From Lysobacterales bacterium (lineage in GTDB: Bacteria; Pseudomonadota; Gammaproteobacteria; Xanthomonadales; SZUA-38): a stretch of DNA of 64,000 bases. Position 1 is the first letter of the stretch, and every line of letters starts with the position of its first letter. The stretch is taken from the NCBI GenBank assembly GCA_030065125.1, contig JASJDM010000018.1:1-64000 (forward strand), read 5' to 3'. This document shows positions 1 to 8,959 of this stretch, one piece after another. The notes below the pieces were generated by a model that saw only the letters and a list, made by a program, of their open reading frames with translations, was not told where the DNA came from and ran no database searches. The position numbers and the translations under genes were made by a program.

Positions 1-170
1 GCTGACCGCAACCTGCGGCCGCCGCTAGTTTCTCCGTTGGCACAAACGCGCACAAACAGGCGCGCTGATATGGCACGTCTGGTCCCTTCATCCAGATCGT
101 CGTACCTCAACGCGACTTGGCCGCGGACTGTTGGTCGCGTCGAGCCACACCGGGTTGCCGGTTTGCATGT

Positions 171-464
171 ATTTGTTGCCTGTCCCGTATTTGCTGTAAT
201 TGTTGCCTGTCCCGCATTTGGCAGTCCCGTGTTTCGGTCTTGCTCTTTGTTACCTGTCCAGGATTTCCCCAGGATTTCCGTTCTATTTGCTGCCTGTCCC
301 GGATTCACCCATTCCTTAGAATCTCAAAAACCACCCGAAAATGGGCTGTTTAAGCGACAATCTGCCCGCATTTCGGCAGGGCTTTATTTTCAATACAAGG
401 AACTAGATTGGTCCGACCCGCGCGACGTTCATTTCCCCAGCGATTTGTTGCCTGTCCCGTATTT
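171..464. repeat. five degenerate ~20-bp repeats in a gene-free left edge
   Basis: Positions 1-490 hold no convincing gene. Within them a motif close to ATTTGTTGCCTGTCCCGTAT recurs five times in the same orientation at about 171-192, 198-219, 247-266, 285-305 and 443-464, with a few substitutions per copy. A partial copy (CAGTCCCGTGTTT) lies near 222. Spacing is irregular, so this is not a clean tandem array. The CCTGTCCC core resembles short repeats that surround REP-associated (Y1/IS200-like) transposase genes in gammaproteobacteria. That link is inference; no transposase is visible here. Confidence 0.6.
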
Positions 465-490
465 CGCCGTATTTAGATGCTCAACAATTG

Positions 491-787
491 TCACAAACTG
501 GCCAGCCCAGATCCTGGCATGTCAAGCCATGAAACTTCATCACAGCTTTCTTTTGTCAGAGCGTTCAGAATTGCCTCTGCTCTACGAAAGGCAAGTTGGA
601 CGGCTTGAATCCCGTCAATGCCGACTACCCGACTTTCCTTGTTCTGGTCACCAATAGAAATCGACAATCTACATTCATAATCACCTTCTTCTACTTGCCT
701 TGGAACAAAAACGGTGATTTTTCCAAGTTCCTGGCCAACCCTAATGGTTCGAACGCCTAATTTTTCATCATTTACCAACATTGCCAT
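491..787 (-). CDS. small protein coupled to the RHS gene, candidate immunity protein
   Basis: A 98-aa acidic soluble protein with no signal peptide or membrane segment. The RHS stop codon and this ATG overlap (TGATG at 789-785), so the two genes are translationally coupled; a TTG two codons further upstream is a weaker start. The pattern of an EGDYECRLSI strand followed by a G-I-DGIQAVQLAF helix resembles the small DUF6968-type family as I remember it, which I could not verify. Polymorphic toxin systems usually place the cognate immunity gene directly after the toxin-bearing RHS gene, and the position here fits. Function is inferred from position only. It could equally be an unrelated hypothetical protein. 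Confidence 0.6.
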   Translation of the reverse strand: MAMLVNDEKLGVRTIRVGQELGKITVFVPRQVEEGDYECRLSISIGDQNKESRVVGIDGIQAVQLAFRRAEAILNALTKESCDEVSWLDMPGSGLASL

Positions 788-3700
788 CACCAATGCACGA
801 GCGGTCGGAGTGGCCTCCCGGCGACACAGTCGCCATAACGCTCATTGACGCTTTGCCAACATCGGGCCCTTGCCCCGGTGCCAGGCATGGTATACATCCT
901 ACACTTTCGTTCGTCTTCTTCAGCTTGTTTTTCGCAATCTATGTCGTCTTCACACTCTTGCGGCACAGGGGGGTTCATGTACCAAGGCTTCGGCAATGAC
1001 CAGTCTGGGTTAGGTGCTGGTGGCAAAAAGGGAGGATACGGTCTATCCGGCGTGAGCCAATCCCTGCACCCCTGATTTCTTGCGCACCACATCGCGAAGG
1101 CCCGCCCAGTATTGAATGCGCCCTGAAACCAGGTCGGGTTGAGCCCGAACTTGTCGAAGGCGGTCAATGGCGATGATTCGACATATACATATGTATTGAT
1201 TCCGGCCTCTAGCCCAATCGGATCGCTTTGGGTGTATCGGCCAAGTGCCGGGGCATAGTCTCTGAAATAGTTATAGCGCAGACCAGTTTCAGTATCTTCA
1301 TGCTGGCCTGGAAACCGCAGTTTGTTCAACAGCGAACCCGACTCGGCATGAAGACTGCCAAAAGGTTCATAGTCGGCACTCCAAACACTGGACCCACTGC
1401 TGTTAGTGATTTTTTGGGGCGTTCCAATATGATCCGGGTGAAAGTAATAGATTGAACTTCCTTCCGTGATCGCAAGACGCATACTCTGGTCGTATACGTA
1501 CTCTCTGGTGACCGTTCCGATGTTGTCAGCCTCCGCAACCAGGTTGCCGGTTTTGTCGAAAACGAAGTATGAATCCGCCGCACCGATGGTCTTTCTAACC
1601 CGCTCCCCACGCCCGTTGTAGTCATAGTCTCCTAGATCTGTGATTCCTTGATCCGCACCGACCATCCGATTCCGGTCGTCGTACACGTACTGCTGGGAGC
1701 CGTCATCAGTAATGTTTCCGACCGAGTCATAACTGATCGTCGTCGAGTCGATACTGGTCAGACGATTGCTCGTACTGCTGTAGCCGTAGTTGGTAACAAC
1801 CGTGTTGATGGTGGACTGCGTCCGGCTTCCGACCTCGTCATATACATAGGCTTCCGAGCCGTAGATTCCTGTGGCGCTGGTGAGGCGATTCAGATCGTCA
1901 TACCCAAAGGTCTGGCTCTTAGTAGAGGAGAGGACATCGGTGATACCTGTGATGTTGCTCGCCGCGTCATAGCTGTAATCCCGATCCATCACCGCGCCCT
2001 GAACAATATCCGTCACCCGATACGCCAGGTCGTAGGTCTTCGTCACCTGGATCCCATTCCCCAGCGTCATCGACTTCATCGACCCGAACGGCTCATAGGT
2101 GATGTTGCTGGCCAGGATGTCGGTGGTGCCGTTGAACCGGCTGATGCCCGTCACCCGTCCACCGGCATCCCGCGTATAGGTCACCACCTGCCCGCTGGGA
2201 TAGGTCATGGTCAGCAGGTTGCCGGCCCCATCATAGGTGTAAGCCAGGTTGAAGGTGTGCCCGTCGATGACCTGGGTCTCGGTCAGCAGGTTGCCGCGGG
2301 CGTCGTAGGTGTAGGTGATGCTGCCCACGGCATCCGTCATCGAGGTTAACCGGCCCTTGCCGTTGGTCCCGGCGTCGTAGTTGTAGGTGATATCCAAGGA
2401 GGTCCCAGCGTAGTCGATCTTTGTCAATCGATTGATCGCGTCGTACTCGTAGTCCACGGTCACGCTTCGGGCGTCAGTCATGGACGTGCGATTGCCGGCA
2501 TCATCGTATAGGTACGTCTTGATGCCGGTGTCCGGGCTGTCCAACTGGGACAGGTTGTTCAGGCCGTCGTAGGTGTAGGTGGTCTGCAGGCCCCGCGGAT
2601 CGGTCACGGACACCAGGTTGTCCCGGGCGTCGTAATCGTAGTCCGTGTCTCCGTTGTCAGGGTCCGTGCTCTCGATCAGGCGATTAAGACGGTCATACGT
2701 GGAGTCCGTGGTGTTGTTCCTGGGATCGGTTGCCGTGATCTGATTGCCGTTGTTGTCGTAGGTGAACGTGGTTGTATTGTTCACCCCGTCGATCAGGTCG
2801 GTGACCCGACCCAGGTTGTTGTAAACCCGGCTTAACTGCATGGTCAGCACACCGCCCGTGTTCTTTGTCTTCTCAGCGGTTCGATTACCGGCATTGTCCA
2901 GGGTGTATTCGATGCGGTTGCCGAAGTTGTCTTCCAATGCCGTCAGCCGATGGGCCTCATCGTACTCATAATCGATGTACGCTCCGTTGGGCTGGGTAAT
3001 CCGGGTCACCTGGCCGGCGTCGTCATAGGCCATGGTGGTGGTCTGACCATCGGTGGTGCTGGTCAGCAGCCATCCGCGCTGATGGTAGGTCAGAGTGGTG
3101 ACGACACCATTGGCGTCTTCAATTTGCAGTGGCCGTCCATTGGCGTCATAGGACAGATATTCCGTCTCGTGGCCCAGGGCATTGATGATCTTGTGCAGGT
3201 CGCCAATCTCGTGGGTGGATGTCGCGGTGTCGTAGTACTCGTAGCTGGTCACATCGGTGACATCGGTCCGGGGACCGTCTACGGATTGCAGCAGCCCTTC
3301 GAAAGGACAGGTGCCTGCGGTGACCTCAGCGGCGTCGCAGAAATCGTAGGTCCAGGCCCGGGTGTTGCTGGTAGTCGGATCCACCTCGGTTCGCGTCAGC
3401 ATCTGCCCGCTGGTCGAGTAGCTGAACTGGGTTTTGGTTTCCAGCGTTCCGGCGCCGTCCTTGACGCGGATCTCTACAGGCTGGCGGAAGCTCGCATGCC
3501 AATCGGTTTCGACGATGCGTTCTTGTCCATAATAGTCTTTGCCCTCGGTCCGGCTGATCTCCAGGTTTCGTGTCAGGTCAAACAGGTAATCCGTCCGGGT
3601 ACCCTCAAAGTCCAAAGTTTGATTGACGTTGCCGTTTGCATCGTAATAGTAGCGGTCTGTATTGGACCCACAGGACTCACAGGGATTGGTGACGCGGGTC

Positions 3701-5100
3701 AGCTGGTTTACTCCGTTGATGAGGCTGAAAAAATAGTCGGTGGTCAGCCCCAGTGGGTCGGTCACGCTGGCTTTGCCAATCCCGCCGCTGGACGTGGTGT
3801 AGGCAAACGAATACGTGTTGACACCGGTTCCGAACGACTCTGTCGCAACGCGCCCTTTCCAATCGTAGGTGTAGGTGGCCCAGCGGTCGCCGTTTTCGTC
3901 GGTGATGCCGGTCAGGCCGAAGGGAAAGCTGGTGTCTTCGTAGTGATAAGTCCGGGTCCGGTTGTCGGGATAGGTCACCGAGCTCAGCCTGCCTTCGGCA
4001 TCCCAGGCGTAGGTGTACAGCTGCCCGGCGGGATTGGTCATGGTGGTCATCTGATCATTGCCGTTGAAGGTGAATCCCAGCGTGCGCCCGCGATGGTCCT
4101 CCACCTGATCCAGATTACCGTTGATGTCGTAAGTGAGGTCCACCCAGGTGCCGGATCGCGGATCCTCGACCCGGATCAACTCCCCGGTTCCTGCATAGGT
4201 TTCAACCTGGTCTTGTGCCGTGGTCAGGATCCACTGGCCACCTACCGATTCCAATTGAAACTTGCTGTTGGCCCGAGCCACATAGTCGATCCCATCCAGC
4301 CAAAACACCTGGTCAAATCCTTCCGGTCGTCTGGCGAAGGCCACGATGTTGGCGCCTTGGGTTTCAACGTCAATTCGTCGGCTCCAGGTATTGTGCCAAT
4401 ACACGCCCCTGGATTGCCCGCTGCGCACGGAGACGTGCCCGCCGTTAAACGTCCGTTGGAATCGCAGCATCGAATTGGGCGCGGCATAATCCGTCTCCCG
4501 CTGCATCTTGCCGCCGAGGTCGGTCCGCACGGGGTCGCTGGTCTCAGCGGCGCAGCTTCCACCCACGATCCGCTTTTTGCAGTAAATCGTGCCCAGGTCT
4601 TCATAGTAGGGGCCATACCCCTGGGACACACTAACGTATATCGAGGTAGGGTCCGGGCACCACGGTGGCTCCGTGAATTCATTGAACCAGACCACATAGT
4701 CGCGCTGACTGGAACACGGGGTGGAGGGGGAATCGTAGACCACACGGTAGGTCACCAGGTTTCTTCGCTTGGTGTAGAACTCTCCACCTATCCAAAAGGG
4801 ATAGTGCCAGCCGGTCGCGGATATCTCCTCTACACTGCAGGCATCGTAGATGTCCGTGAGCCAATTTTCCGCGTCTTCCTTGGCCTCATCGAACGAGTCG
4901 AAAATGGTCGGATTGGGCATGCCCTGGTAGTTAAAGGTCGGGTCTTTGAGCTGTACCGGCTTGCTGCATTCATTGGCCGCGGTGTCACAGCAGTAGTTGT
5001 CTTGATTGTCGCAGAAGATCTCCGTCGGTTCGGGAACGGCGAACGACGCAGGTGCCGTGAACCAACAAAGAAACAGTGCTGCAGAGACGAGCCGCCCCAT
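787..5100 (-). CDS. secreted RHS/YD-repeat protein with unique C-terminal tip
   Basis: About 1437 aa. I chose the ATG at 5100 because GGGGAGGT lies just upstream and a signal peptide follows directly (MGRLVSAALFLCWFTAPASFA); an upstream in-frame start would bury the signal. A Cys-rich N-terminal segment comes first, then a DUF6531-like entry (DPVRTDLGGKMQ...), then many YD repeats of the Y-x-YD-x-x-G-N/R type. The RHS core ends with SDPIGLEAGINTYVY and DKFGL. The last ~115 residues are outside the core: Pro-rich, then Cys-rich (ECEDDIDCEKQAEED, CRMY, CW, DC). In polymorphic RHS proteins the tip is the toxin domain, but I do not recognise a nuclease, deaminase or protease motif here. Base composition is lower in GC than the flanking genes, consistent with horizontal acquisition. 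The coupled gene downstream is the candidate partner. Confidence 0.88.
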   Translation of the reverse strand: MGRLVSAALFLCWFTAPASFAVPEPTEIFCDNQDNYCCDTAANECSKPVQLKDPTFNYQGMPNPTIFDSFDEAKEDAENWLTDIYDACSVEEISATGWHYPFWIGGEFYTKRRNLVTYRVVYDSPSTPCSSQRDYVVWFNEFTEPPWCPDPTSIYVSVSQGYGPYYEDLGTIYCKKRIVGGSCAAETSDPVRTDLGGKMQRETDYAAPNSMLRFQRTFNGGHVSVRSGQSRGVYWHNTWSRRIDVETQGANIVAFARRPEGFDQVFWLDGIDYVARANSKFQLESVGGQWILTTAQDQVETYAGTGELIRVEDPRSGTWVDLTYDINGNLDQVEDHRGRTLGFTFNGNDQMTTMTNPAGQLYTYAWDAEGRLSSVTYPDNRTRTYHYEDTSFPFGLTGITDENGDRWATYTYDWKGRVATESFGTGVNTYSFAYTTSSGGIGKASVTDPLGLTTDYFFSLINGVNQLTRVTNPCESCGSNTDRYYYDANGNVNQTLDFEGTRTDYLFDLTRNLEISRTEGKDYYGQERIVETDWHASFRQPVEIRVKDGAGTLETKTQFSYSTSGQMLTRTEVDPTTSNTRAWTYDFCDAAEVTAGTCPFEGLLQSVDGPRTDVTDVTSYEYYDTATSTHEIGDLHKIINALGHETEYLSYDANGRPLQIEDANGVVTTLTYHQRGWLLTSTTDGQTTTMAYDDAGQVTRITQPNGAYIDYEYDEAHRLTALEDNFGNRIEYTLDNAGNRTAEKTKNTGGVLTMQLSRVYNNLGRVTDLIDGVNNTTTFTYDNNGNQITATDPRNNTTDSTYDRLNRLIESTDPDNGDTDYDYDARDNLVSVTDPRGLQTTYTYDGLNNLSQLDSPDTGIKTYLYDDAGNRTSMTDARSVTVDYEYDAINRLTKIDYAGTSLDITYNYDAGTNGKGRLTSMTDAVGSITYTYDARGNLLTETQVIDGHTFNLAYTYDGAGNLLTMTYPSGQVVTYTRDAGGRVTGISRFNGTTDILASNITYEPFGSMKSMTLGNGIQVTKTYDLAYRVTDIVQGAVMDRDYSYDAASNITGITDVLSSTKSQTFGYDDLNRLTSATGIYGSEAYVYDEVGSRTQSTINTVVTNYGYSSTSNRLTSIDSTTISYDSVGNITDDGSQQYVYDDRNRMVGADQGITDLGDYDYNGRGERVRKTIGAADSYFVFDKTGNLVAEADNIGTVTREYVYDQSMRLAITEGSSIYYFHPDHIGTPQKITNSSGSSVWSADYEPFGSLHAESGSLLNKLRFPGQHEDTETGLRYNYFRDYAPALGRYTQSDPIGLEAGINTYVYVESSPLTAFDKFGLNPTWFQGAFNTGRAFAMWCARNQGCRDWLTPDRPYPPFLPPAPNPDWSLPKPWYMNPPVPQECEDDIDCEKQAEEDERKCRMYTMPGTGARARCWQSVNERYGDCVAGRPLRPLVHW

Positions 5101-5132
5101 ATTGACCTCCCCCGGTGCTGTCGTGGCTGTAT

Positions 5133-5151
5133 TTAGGGAAAAAAACCCTAA
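5133..5151. promoter_or_regulatory. perfect inverted repeat upstream of the RHS gene
   Basis: TTAGGG, seven A, CCCTAA is a perfect 6-bp inverted repeat with a 7-nt homopolymer loop, about 33 nt upstream of the RHS start. It could be an operator or a short hairpin in the 5' leader. The rest of 5101-5278 shows nothing else I can assign. Confidence 0.3.
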
Positions 5152-5278
5152 GACGATTGCCACGGTAGCTGGTAGAGGCCAGGAAGAAAAGCGTGCCTGC
5201 GAGAAAATGTCGCAGGTCTTCGGAAATTACCTAGCTCACCCTGCGAGCGCTGCCCAGGCTGCGTCAGCAGCCGTTCCC

Positions 5279-6199
5279 TCAATACAAGCTCTTTTCCCCA
5301 GGCGGCCGATTCTTAAACCTCCGATGCACCCAAAGATACTGCTCCGGACATCGCCGGATCGCCTCCTCGATGGTTTCATTGATCAACCGGCAGTCTGCCT
5401 CCACGTCGTCCGAGGGAATGCGGTCCAGCCAGGGGACCAGCTCCAGTTCGTAGCCGGCGCCGTCGGGCAGGCGCCGCTGGCGCATGACCAGCACCCGGGC
5501 CTTGCCCAGCCGGGCGAACTGGTGGGGAGACGCCGTGGTAGAGGCCTGGATGCCGAAGAAAGGGACAAACACGCTGTCGCCCCGCTCGTAGTCCTGGTCC
5601 GGTGCGTACCACAGCAATCCGCCGTTCCGTAGGTGCCGGATCGCGGCGCGGGTCTCTCGGCGGCCGTAGACGGCATCGGCGTAACCCAGCCGGCCCCGGC
5701 GCACCAGCCACTCCAGGGCGGGATTGCCGTGCTCCCGGTACAGGCCCGCCTTTTTCATAGCGGGATGCAGGGTCAGCATATGACCGCAGATTTCCAGGGT
5801 GGTGAAATGGGGGGCCAGCAGCAGCACGCCGTGACCCTCACGCTCGGCCTGGTCCAGCTGCTCGAAACCCTTGAGGGTTACCAGGCTGCGAATTCGGCTG
5901 GGTGAGCCGTACCAGGCTATGCCGGTTTCCATCAGCATGATGCCCATGGATTTGAACACCCGCACGATCATGTCTTCGCGCTGGTCTTCGGGCATTTCAG
6001 GAAAACACAGCTCCAGGTTGCGGCGTGCGACACGGACCCTGGATTTCATCAGGCGGCGCAACAGTCCGCCCAGGCTCTCGCCCATGGCCAGCTGCAGCCG
6101 GTAAGGCAGCCGAGCCGTCAGCCGCAGCAGGCCGAAGCCCAGCCAGATCGGCCAGTGGGCCGGGGCCAGCAAACTCCAATTCCAGCGGGGGCGTTCCAT
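5279..6199 (-). CDS. lpxL: LpxL/HtrB-family lipid A acyltransferase
   Basis: A 306-aa membrane-anchored acyltransferase of the lysophospholipid acyltransferase superfamily. It transfers a secondary acyl chain from acyl-ACP to the Kdo2-lipid A precursor at the inner face of the inner membrane. The catalytic H-x4-E motif is seen as HFTTLE (His131, Glu136), and a hydrophobic N-terminal segment (WPIWLGFGLLRL) serves as the anchor. Length matches the family. It is divergent from waaA, which makes the Kdo-bearing acceptor, a common pairing. LpxL and LpxM cannot be separated safely by eye, so the symbol is a family-level call. Confidence 0.85.
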   Translation of the reverse strand: MERPRWNWSLLAPAHWPIWLGFGLLRLTARLPYRLQLAMGESLGGLLRRLMKSRVRVARRNLELCFPEMPEDQREDMIVRVFKSMGIMLMETGIAWYGSPSRIRSLVTLKGFEQLDQAEREGHGVLLLAPHFTTLEICGHMLTLHPAMKKAGLYREHGNPALEWLVRRGRLGYADAVYGRRETRAAIRHLRNGGLLWYAPDQDYERGDSVFVPFFGIQASTTASPHQFARLGKARVLVMRQRRLPDGAGYELELVPWLDRIPSDDVEADCRLINETIEEAIRRCPEQYLWVHRRFKNRPPGEKSLY

Positions 6200-6268
6200 G
6201 TCAGTTCGCTACCTATCGTTATGGGTGGCGATGATATACTTCGGCGCCCTCGGCTAGAAGCGATCCCC

Positions 6269-7558
6269 ATGCGCACCCTCTACACCCTGGTCATGTATCT
6301 GCTGACGCCGGTCATCCTGTACCGGCTGTCGGTCCGAGGGTTGCGGGCACGCGCGTACTTCGGGCGCTGGAAAGAGCGCTTCGGTTTCATCCCGGACCCG
6401 GGCTTTGACCACTGCATCTGGGTCCACGCGGTATCCGTTGGGGAATTCAACGCGGCGCTGCCGCTCATTCGCAAACTGATGGCGCATTACCCCGACAGCC
6501 CGTTTGTGGTGACAACGGTGACCCCCACGGGGTCGGACCAGGTTATCAAGGCCCTGGGCGACAGCGTTTATCACGTCTACCTGCCCTACGACCTGCCCGC
6601 AGCGGTGGAACGGTTCCTGGACCGGGTCAGGCCGCGCATCGGTGTGGTCATGGAAACCGAAATCTGGCCCAATCTGTTCTGCTGCTGCCGTGACCGCAAC
6701 ATTCCTATCGTTGTGGCCAACGCCCGGCTGTCGGAGCGTTCTCTCAAGGGTTACCGTCCGGTGCAGTCCCTGGCCGCCATGGCTCTCAACTGCGCCACCA
6801 GCGTGGCAGCCCAGACCGGCACCGACCGCGACCGGCTGCTGAAGCTGGGCGGCCGGCCGGAGATTCTTCATGTGGTGGGCAGCCTGAAATTCGACCTGGA
6901 CCTGGCGCCGGACCTGGCCTCCAACGGCCAGGCGCTGCGTGAAAGCTGGGGCGCCGACCGATTCGTCATCGTCGCCGCCAGCACCCACGAGGATGACGAG
7001 ATACCCGTCATGGAGGCATTCCAGGCCATCCTGCAGCAGGACCCGCGAGTGCTGCTGGTGCTCGCCCCGCGCCACCCCGAGAGATTCGCCCGGACCAGTA
7101 CCCGCTGCCGCAGCCTGGGCTACCGGACCGCCACCCGCAGCGAGGATGGCAATCCGGGACCGGAAACCCAGTGTTTCGTGCTGGACACCCTGGGTGAACT
7201 GATGGGCTATTACGCAGCAGCCGACATTGCCTTCGTGGGCGGCAGCCTGGCCATGGTGGGCGGACACAACGTGCTGGAACCTGCGTCCCTGGGCGTGCCG
7301 GTGGTGGTCGGCCCCCACACCTTCAATTTTTCAGAAATCACAGAGCTGCTGCTGAATCGGGGTGGTGCCATCCGGGTCAACGATGCCGCTGAGCTGGCCC
7401 GGGCCTGGCAGCAGCTGCAAGCCGACCCTGATCTTCGCGGTCGCATGGGCCAGGCAGCCAAAGACCTGGTCGTCGAAAAACGTGGCGCGGTGGAGCGCAC
7501 CATTCAACTGGTGCAGGATGCCTACGGACTGAGCGGCCGTCCGGACAGGCCGGGCTGA
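6269..7558 (+). CDS. waaA: 3-deoxy-D-manno-octulosonic acid transferase
   Basis: About 429 aa, the usual length for WaaA/KdtA, which adds Kdo residues from CMP-Kdo to lipid IVA at the inner membrane. The ATG at 6269 gives the expected N-terminus (MRTLYTLVMYLLTPVILYRL), a short membrane anchor; the frame is open further upstream but overlaps lpxL. Family landmarks are WVHAVSVGEF near residue 50, METEIWPN, NARLSERS and the C-terminal GGHNVLEPA donor-site motif. It is divergent from lpxL across ~70 bp, which holds a TATACT hexamer at 6235-6240 as a possible -10. It converges on tolC. Confidence 0.95.
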   Translation: MRTLYTLVMYLLTPVILYRLSVRGLRARAYFGRWKERFGFIPDPGFDHCIWVHAVSVGEFNAALPLIRKLMAHYPDSPFVVTTVTPTGSDQVIKALGDSVYHVYLPYDLPAAVERFLDRVRPRIGVVMETEIWPNLFCCCRDRNIPIVVANARLSERSLKGYRPVQSLAAMALNCATSVAAQTGTDRDRLLKLGGRPEILHVVGSLKFDLDLAPDLASNGQALRESWGADRFVIVAASTHEDDEIPVMEAFQAILQQDPRVLLVLAPRHPERFARTSTRCRSLGYRTATRSEDGNPGPETQCFVLDTLGELMGYYAAADIAFVGGSLAMVGGHNVLEPASLGVPVVVGPHTFNFSEITELLLNRGGAIRVNDAAELARAWQQLQADPDLRGRMGQAAKDLVVEKRGAVERTIQLVQDAYGLSGRPDRPG

Positions 7559-7581
7559 CCCGATTTCCGTTTCCGGAATCG

Positions 7582-8904
7582 CTACTCCAAAACGCTGTTG
7601 ACCCGCTCCAGGTTATCCACCTCGATGGTGCCGGCGCTGGCGCGCAGCCGCAGGTGATCCAGGATCAGGTCATGCCGGGCCCGGGAGTAATCCTGCTGGG
7701 CCTGGAACAGGGTGCGCTGGGAAATCAGTACGTCAACGATGGTTCGGGTGCCGACTTCAAAACCGGCCTCGGTGGCTTCCAGGGCGCTCTGGGCCGACAC
7801 CACGGTCTGCTTGAACGCCTCCACCTCGCTGATGCCGGCAATCACGGCGCGGAAATTGTTGCGGGTTGACCGGATTACGGCCCGGCGGTCCTGCTCCAGC
7901 CGCTCCAGCGCCGCGTCGTAGTCAGCCACAGCCTGGCGGGTGCGTGAAGACACCGATCCACCTTCGTAGAGGGGCACCGTCAGCTGGATGGCGAAGGTAG
8001 TGGAGTCCTGGGTTTCAGTGGAGAACGGTCCCAGGTCACCGTCATTGGTGGTGTCGGAGTAGGACAGTTGCGCGCCGACCGTGGGCAGGTGGCCCGCCCG
8101 CTGGGTGCGGACGTTGTGATAGGCGGCGTCAGCGGCAAACTTGCGGGACTGAATCTGCGGGTTGTTTTCCAGGGCCGTGGCCACCCAGGCCTCCGGATCG
8201 TTGGGCTCCGGCTGCACCAACGGGTATTCCTCCGCCAGGGACCGCAGTGTGGTGATGTCCTGGGCGGTGAGTTCGCGCAGTGCCTCCCGGGCATCGTCCA
8301 GGCGGTTGGCGGCAATGATGGTGTTGGCACGGGCCCGGTCGTAGGACGCGCGGGCTTCGTGCACGTCGGTGATCGCGGTCAGCCCGACCTCGTAGCGCTG
8401 CTCGGCCTGCTCCAGCTGGCGTTCGTTGGCGGTTTCCTCGGCCTGGGCAAATTTCAGGGCGTCTTCCGCGGTCAGGACCCCGAAGTAACTTTCAGCCACC
8501 CGGGTCAGCAGGCTGTTCAACGCCGACTGGTAATCAGCGTCGCTCTGGGAGATCTGCGAGCGCGCCGCGTCCATCCGCGTGTAGTTGCGCTGATCGTAGA
8601 TCGACTGGTTCAGGGTCAGCCCGATGTTCTCACGCTGGGAGTCGAAGGAACCCACCTGGCCGTTCACCAGCTCAAAGTCACCGGAACTGTCCGAGTACGT
8701 TGCATTTCCGGACAGGTTGGGCAGGAAATTCGAGAAAGCCTGGGTTTTGTTTTCACGGGTGCTGCGGACCACCGCCGACGCCTGCCGCAGCTGCGGGTCG
8801 TTCTGCAGCGCCAGGCGATACACGTCCATCAGGTCTTCGCCCCGGGCCTGGCCGGCCACCAAAATCAGGCCCGCTACGCCTGAAACAATTACACTGGTCT
8901 TCAT
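7582..8904 (-). CDS. tolC: TolC-family outer membrane channel
   Basis: About 440 aa. The outer membrane exit duct for type I secretion and tripartite efflux. ATG 8904 follows AGGAAGGA at good spacing; the TTG just upstream is rejected. A signal peptide (MKTSVIVSGVAGLILVAGQARG) is followed by two tandem OEP repeats rich in coiled-coil heptads, with the typical AEQRYEVGLTAITDV and ATEAGFEVGTRTIVDVL pair marking the two repeats. It lies between the Pcm-like gene upstream and the convergent waaA, an order known from other gammaproteobacteria. No cognate membrane fusion protein or pump lies in the window. Confidence 0.93.
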   Translation of the reverse strand: MKTSVIVSGVAGLILVAGQARGEDLMDVYRLALQNDPQLRQASAVVRSTRENKTQAFSNFLPNLSGNATYSDSSGDFELVNGQVGSFDSQRENIGLTLNQSIYDQRNYTRMDAARSQISQSDADYQSALNSLLTRVAESYFGVLTAEDALKFAQAEETANERQLEQAEQRYEVGLTAITDVHEARASYDRARANTIIAANRLDDAREALRELTAQDITTLRSLAEEYPLVQPEPNDPEAWVATALENNPQIQSRKFAADAAYHNVRTQRAGHLPTVGAQLSYSDTTNDGDLGPFSTETQDSTTFAIQLTVPLYEGGSVSSRTRQAVADYDAALERLEQDRRAVIRSTRNNFRAVIAGISEVEAFKQTVVSAQSALEATEAGFEVGTRTIVDVLISQRTLFQAQQDYSRARHDLILDHLRLRASAGTIEVDNLERVNSVLE

Positions 8905-8959
8905 CAAATCCTTCCTGTTGTCTTCCAGACCGCGAGCGCCCGGTGGGCCGAAATGGCCA

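Noticed and set aside
37..657. 206-codon open frame on the plus strand at the left edge
   Set aside because: It runs through the five degenerate repeats and the antisense of the small gene at 491-787; composition is not protein-like and there is no ribosome site.
2950..5136. 728-codon open frame opposite the RHS gene
   Set aside because: Antisense shadow of YD-repeat codons; no recognisable domain, and the sense strand is an obvious RHS protein.
6155..6268. Upstream extension of waaA
   Set aside because: It overlaps the lpxL gene and lacks the WaaA N-terminal anchor; ATG 6269 gives the family start.
7560..7581. Bidirectional terminator between waaA and tolC
   Set aside because: CGATTTCCG and CGGAATCG pair only imperfectly and no U-run follows on either side; too weak to annotate.
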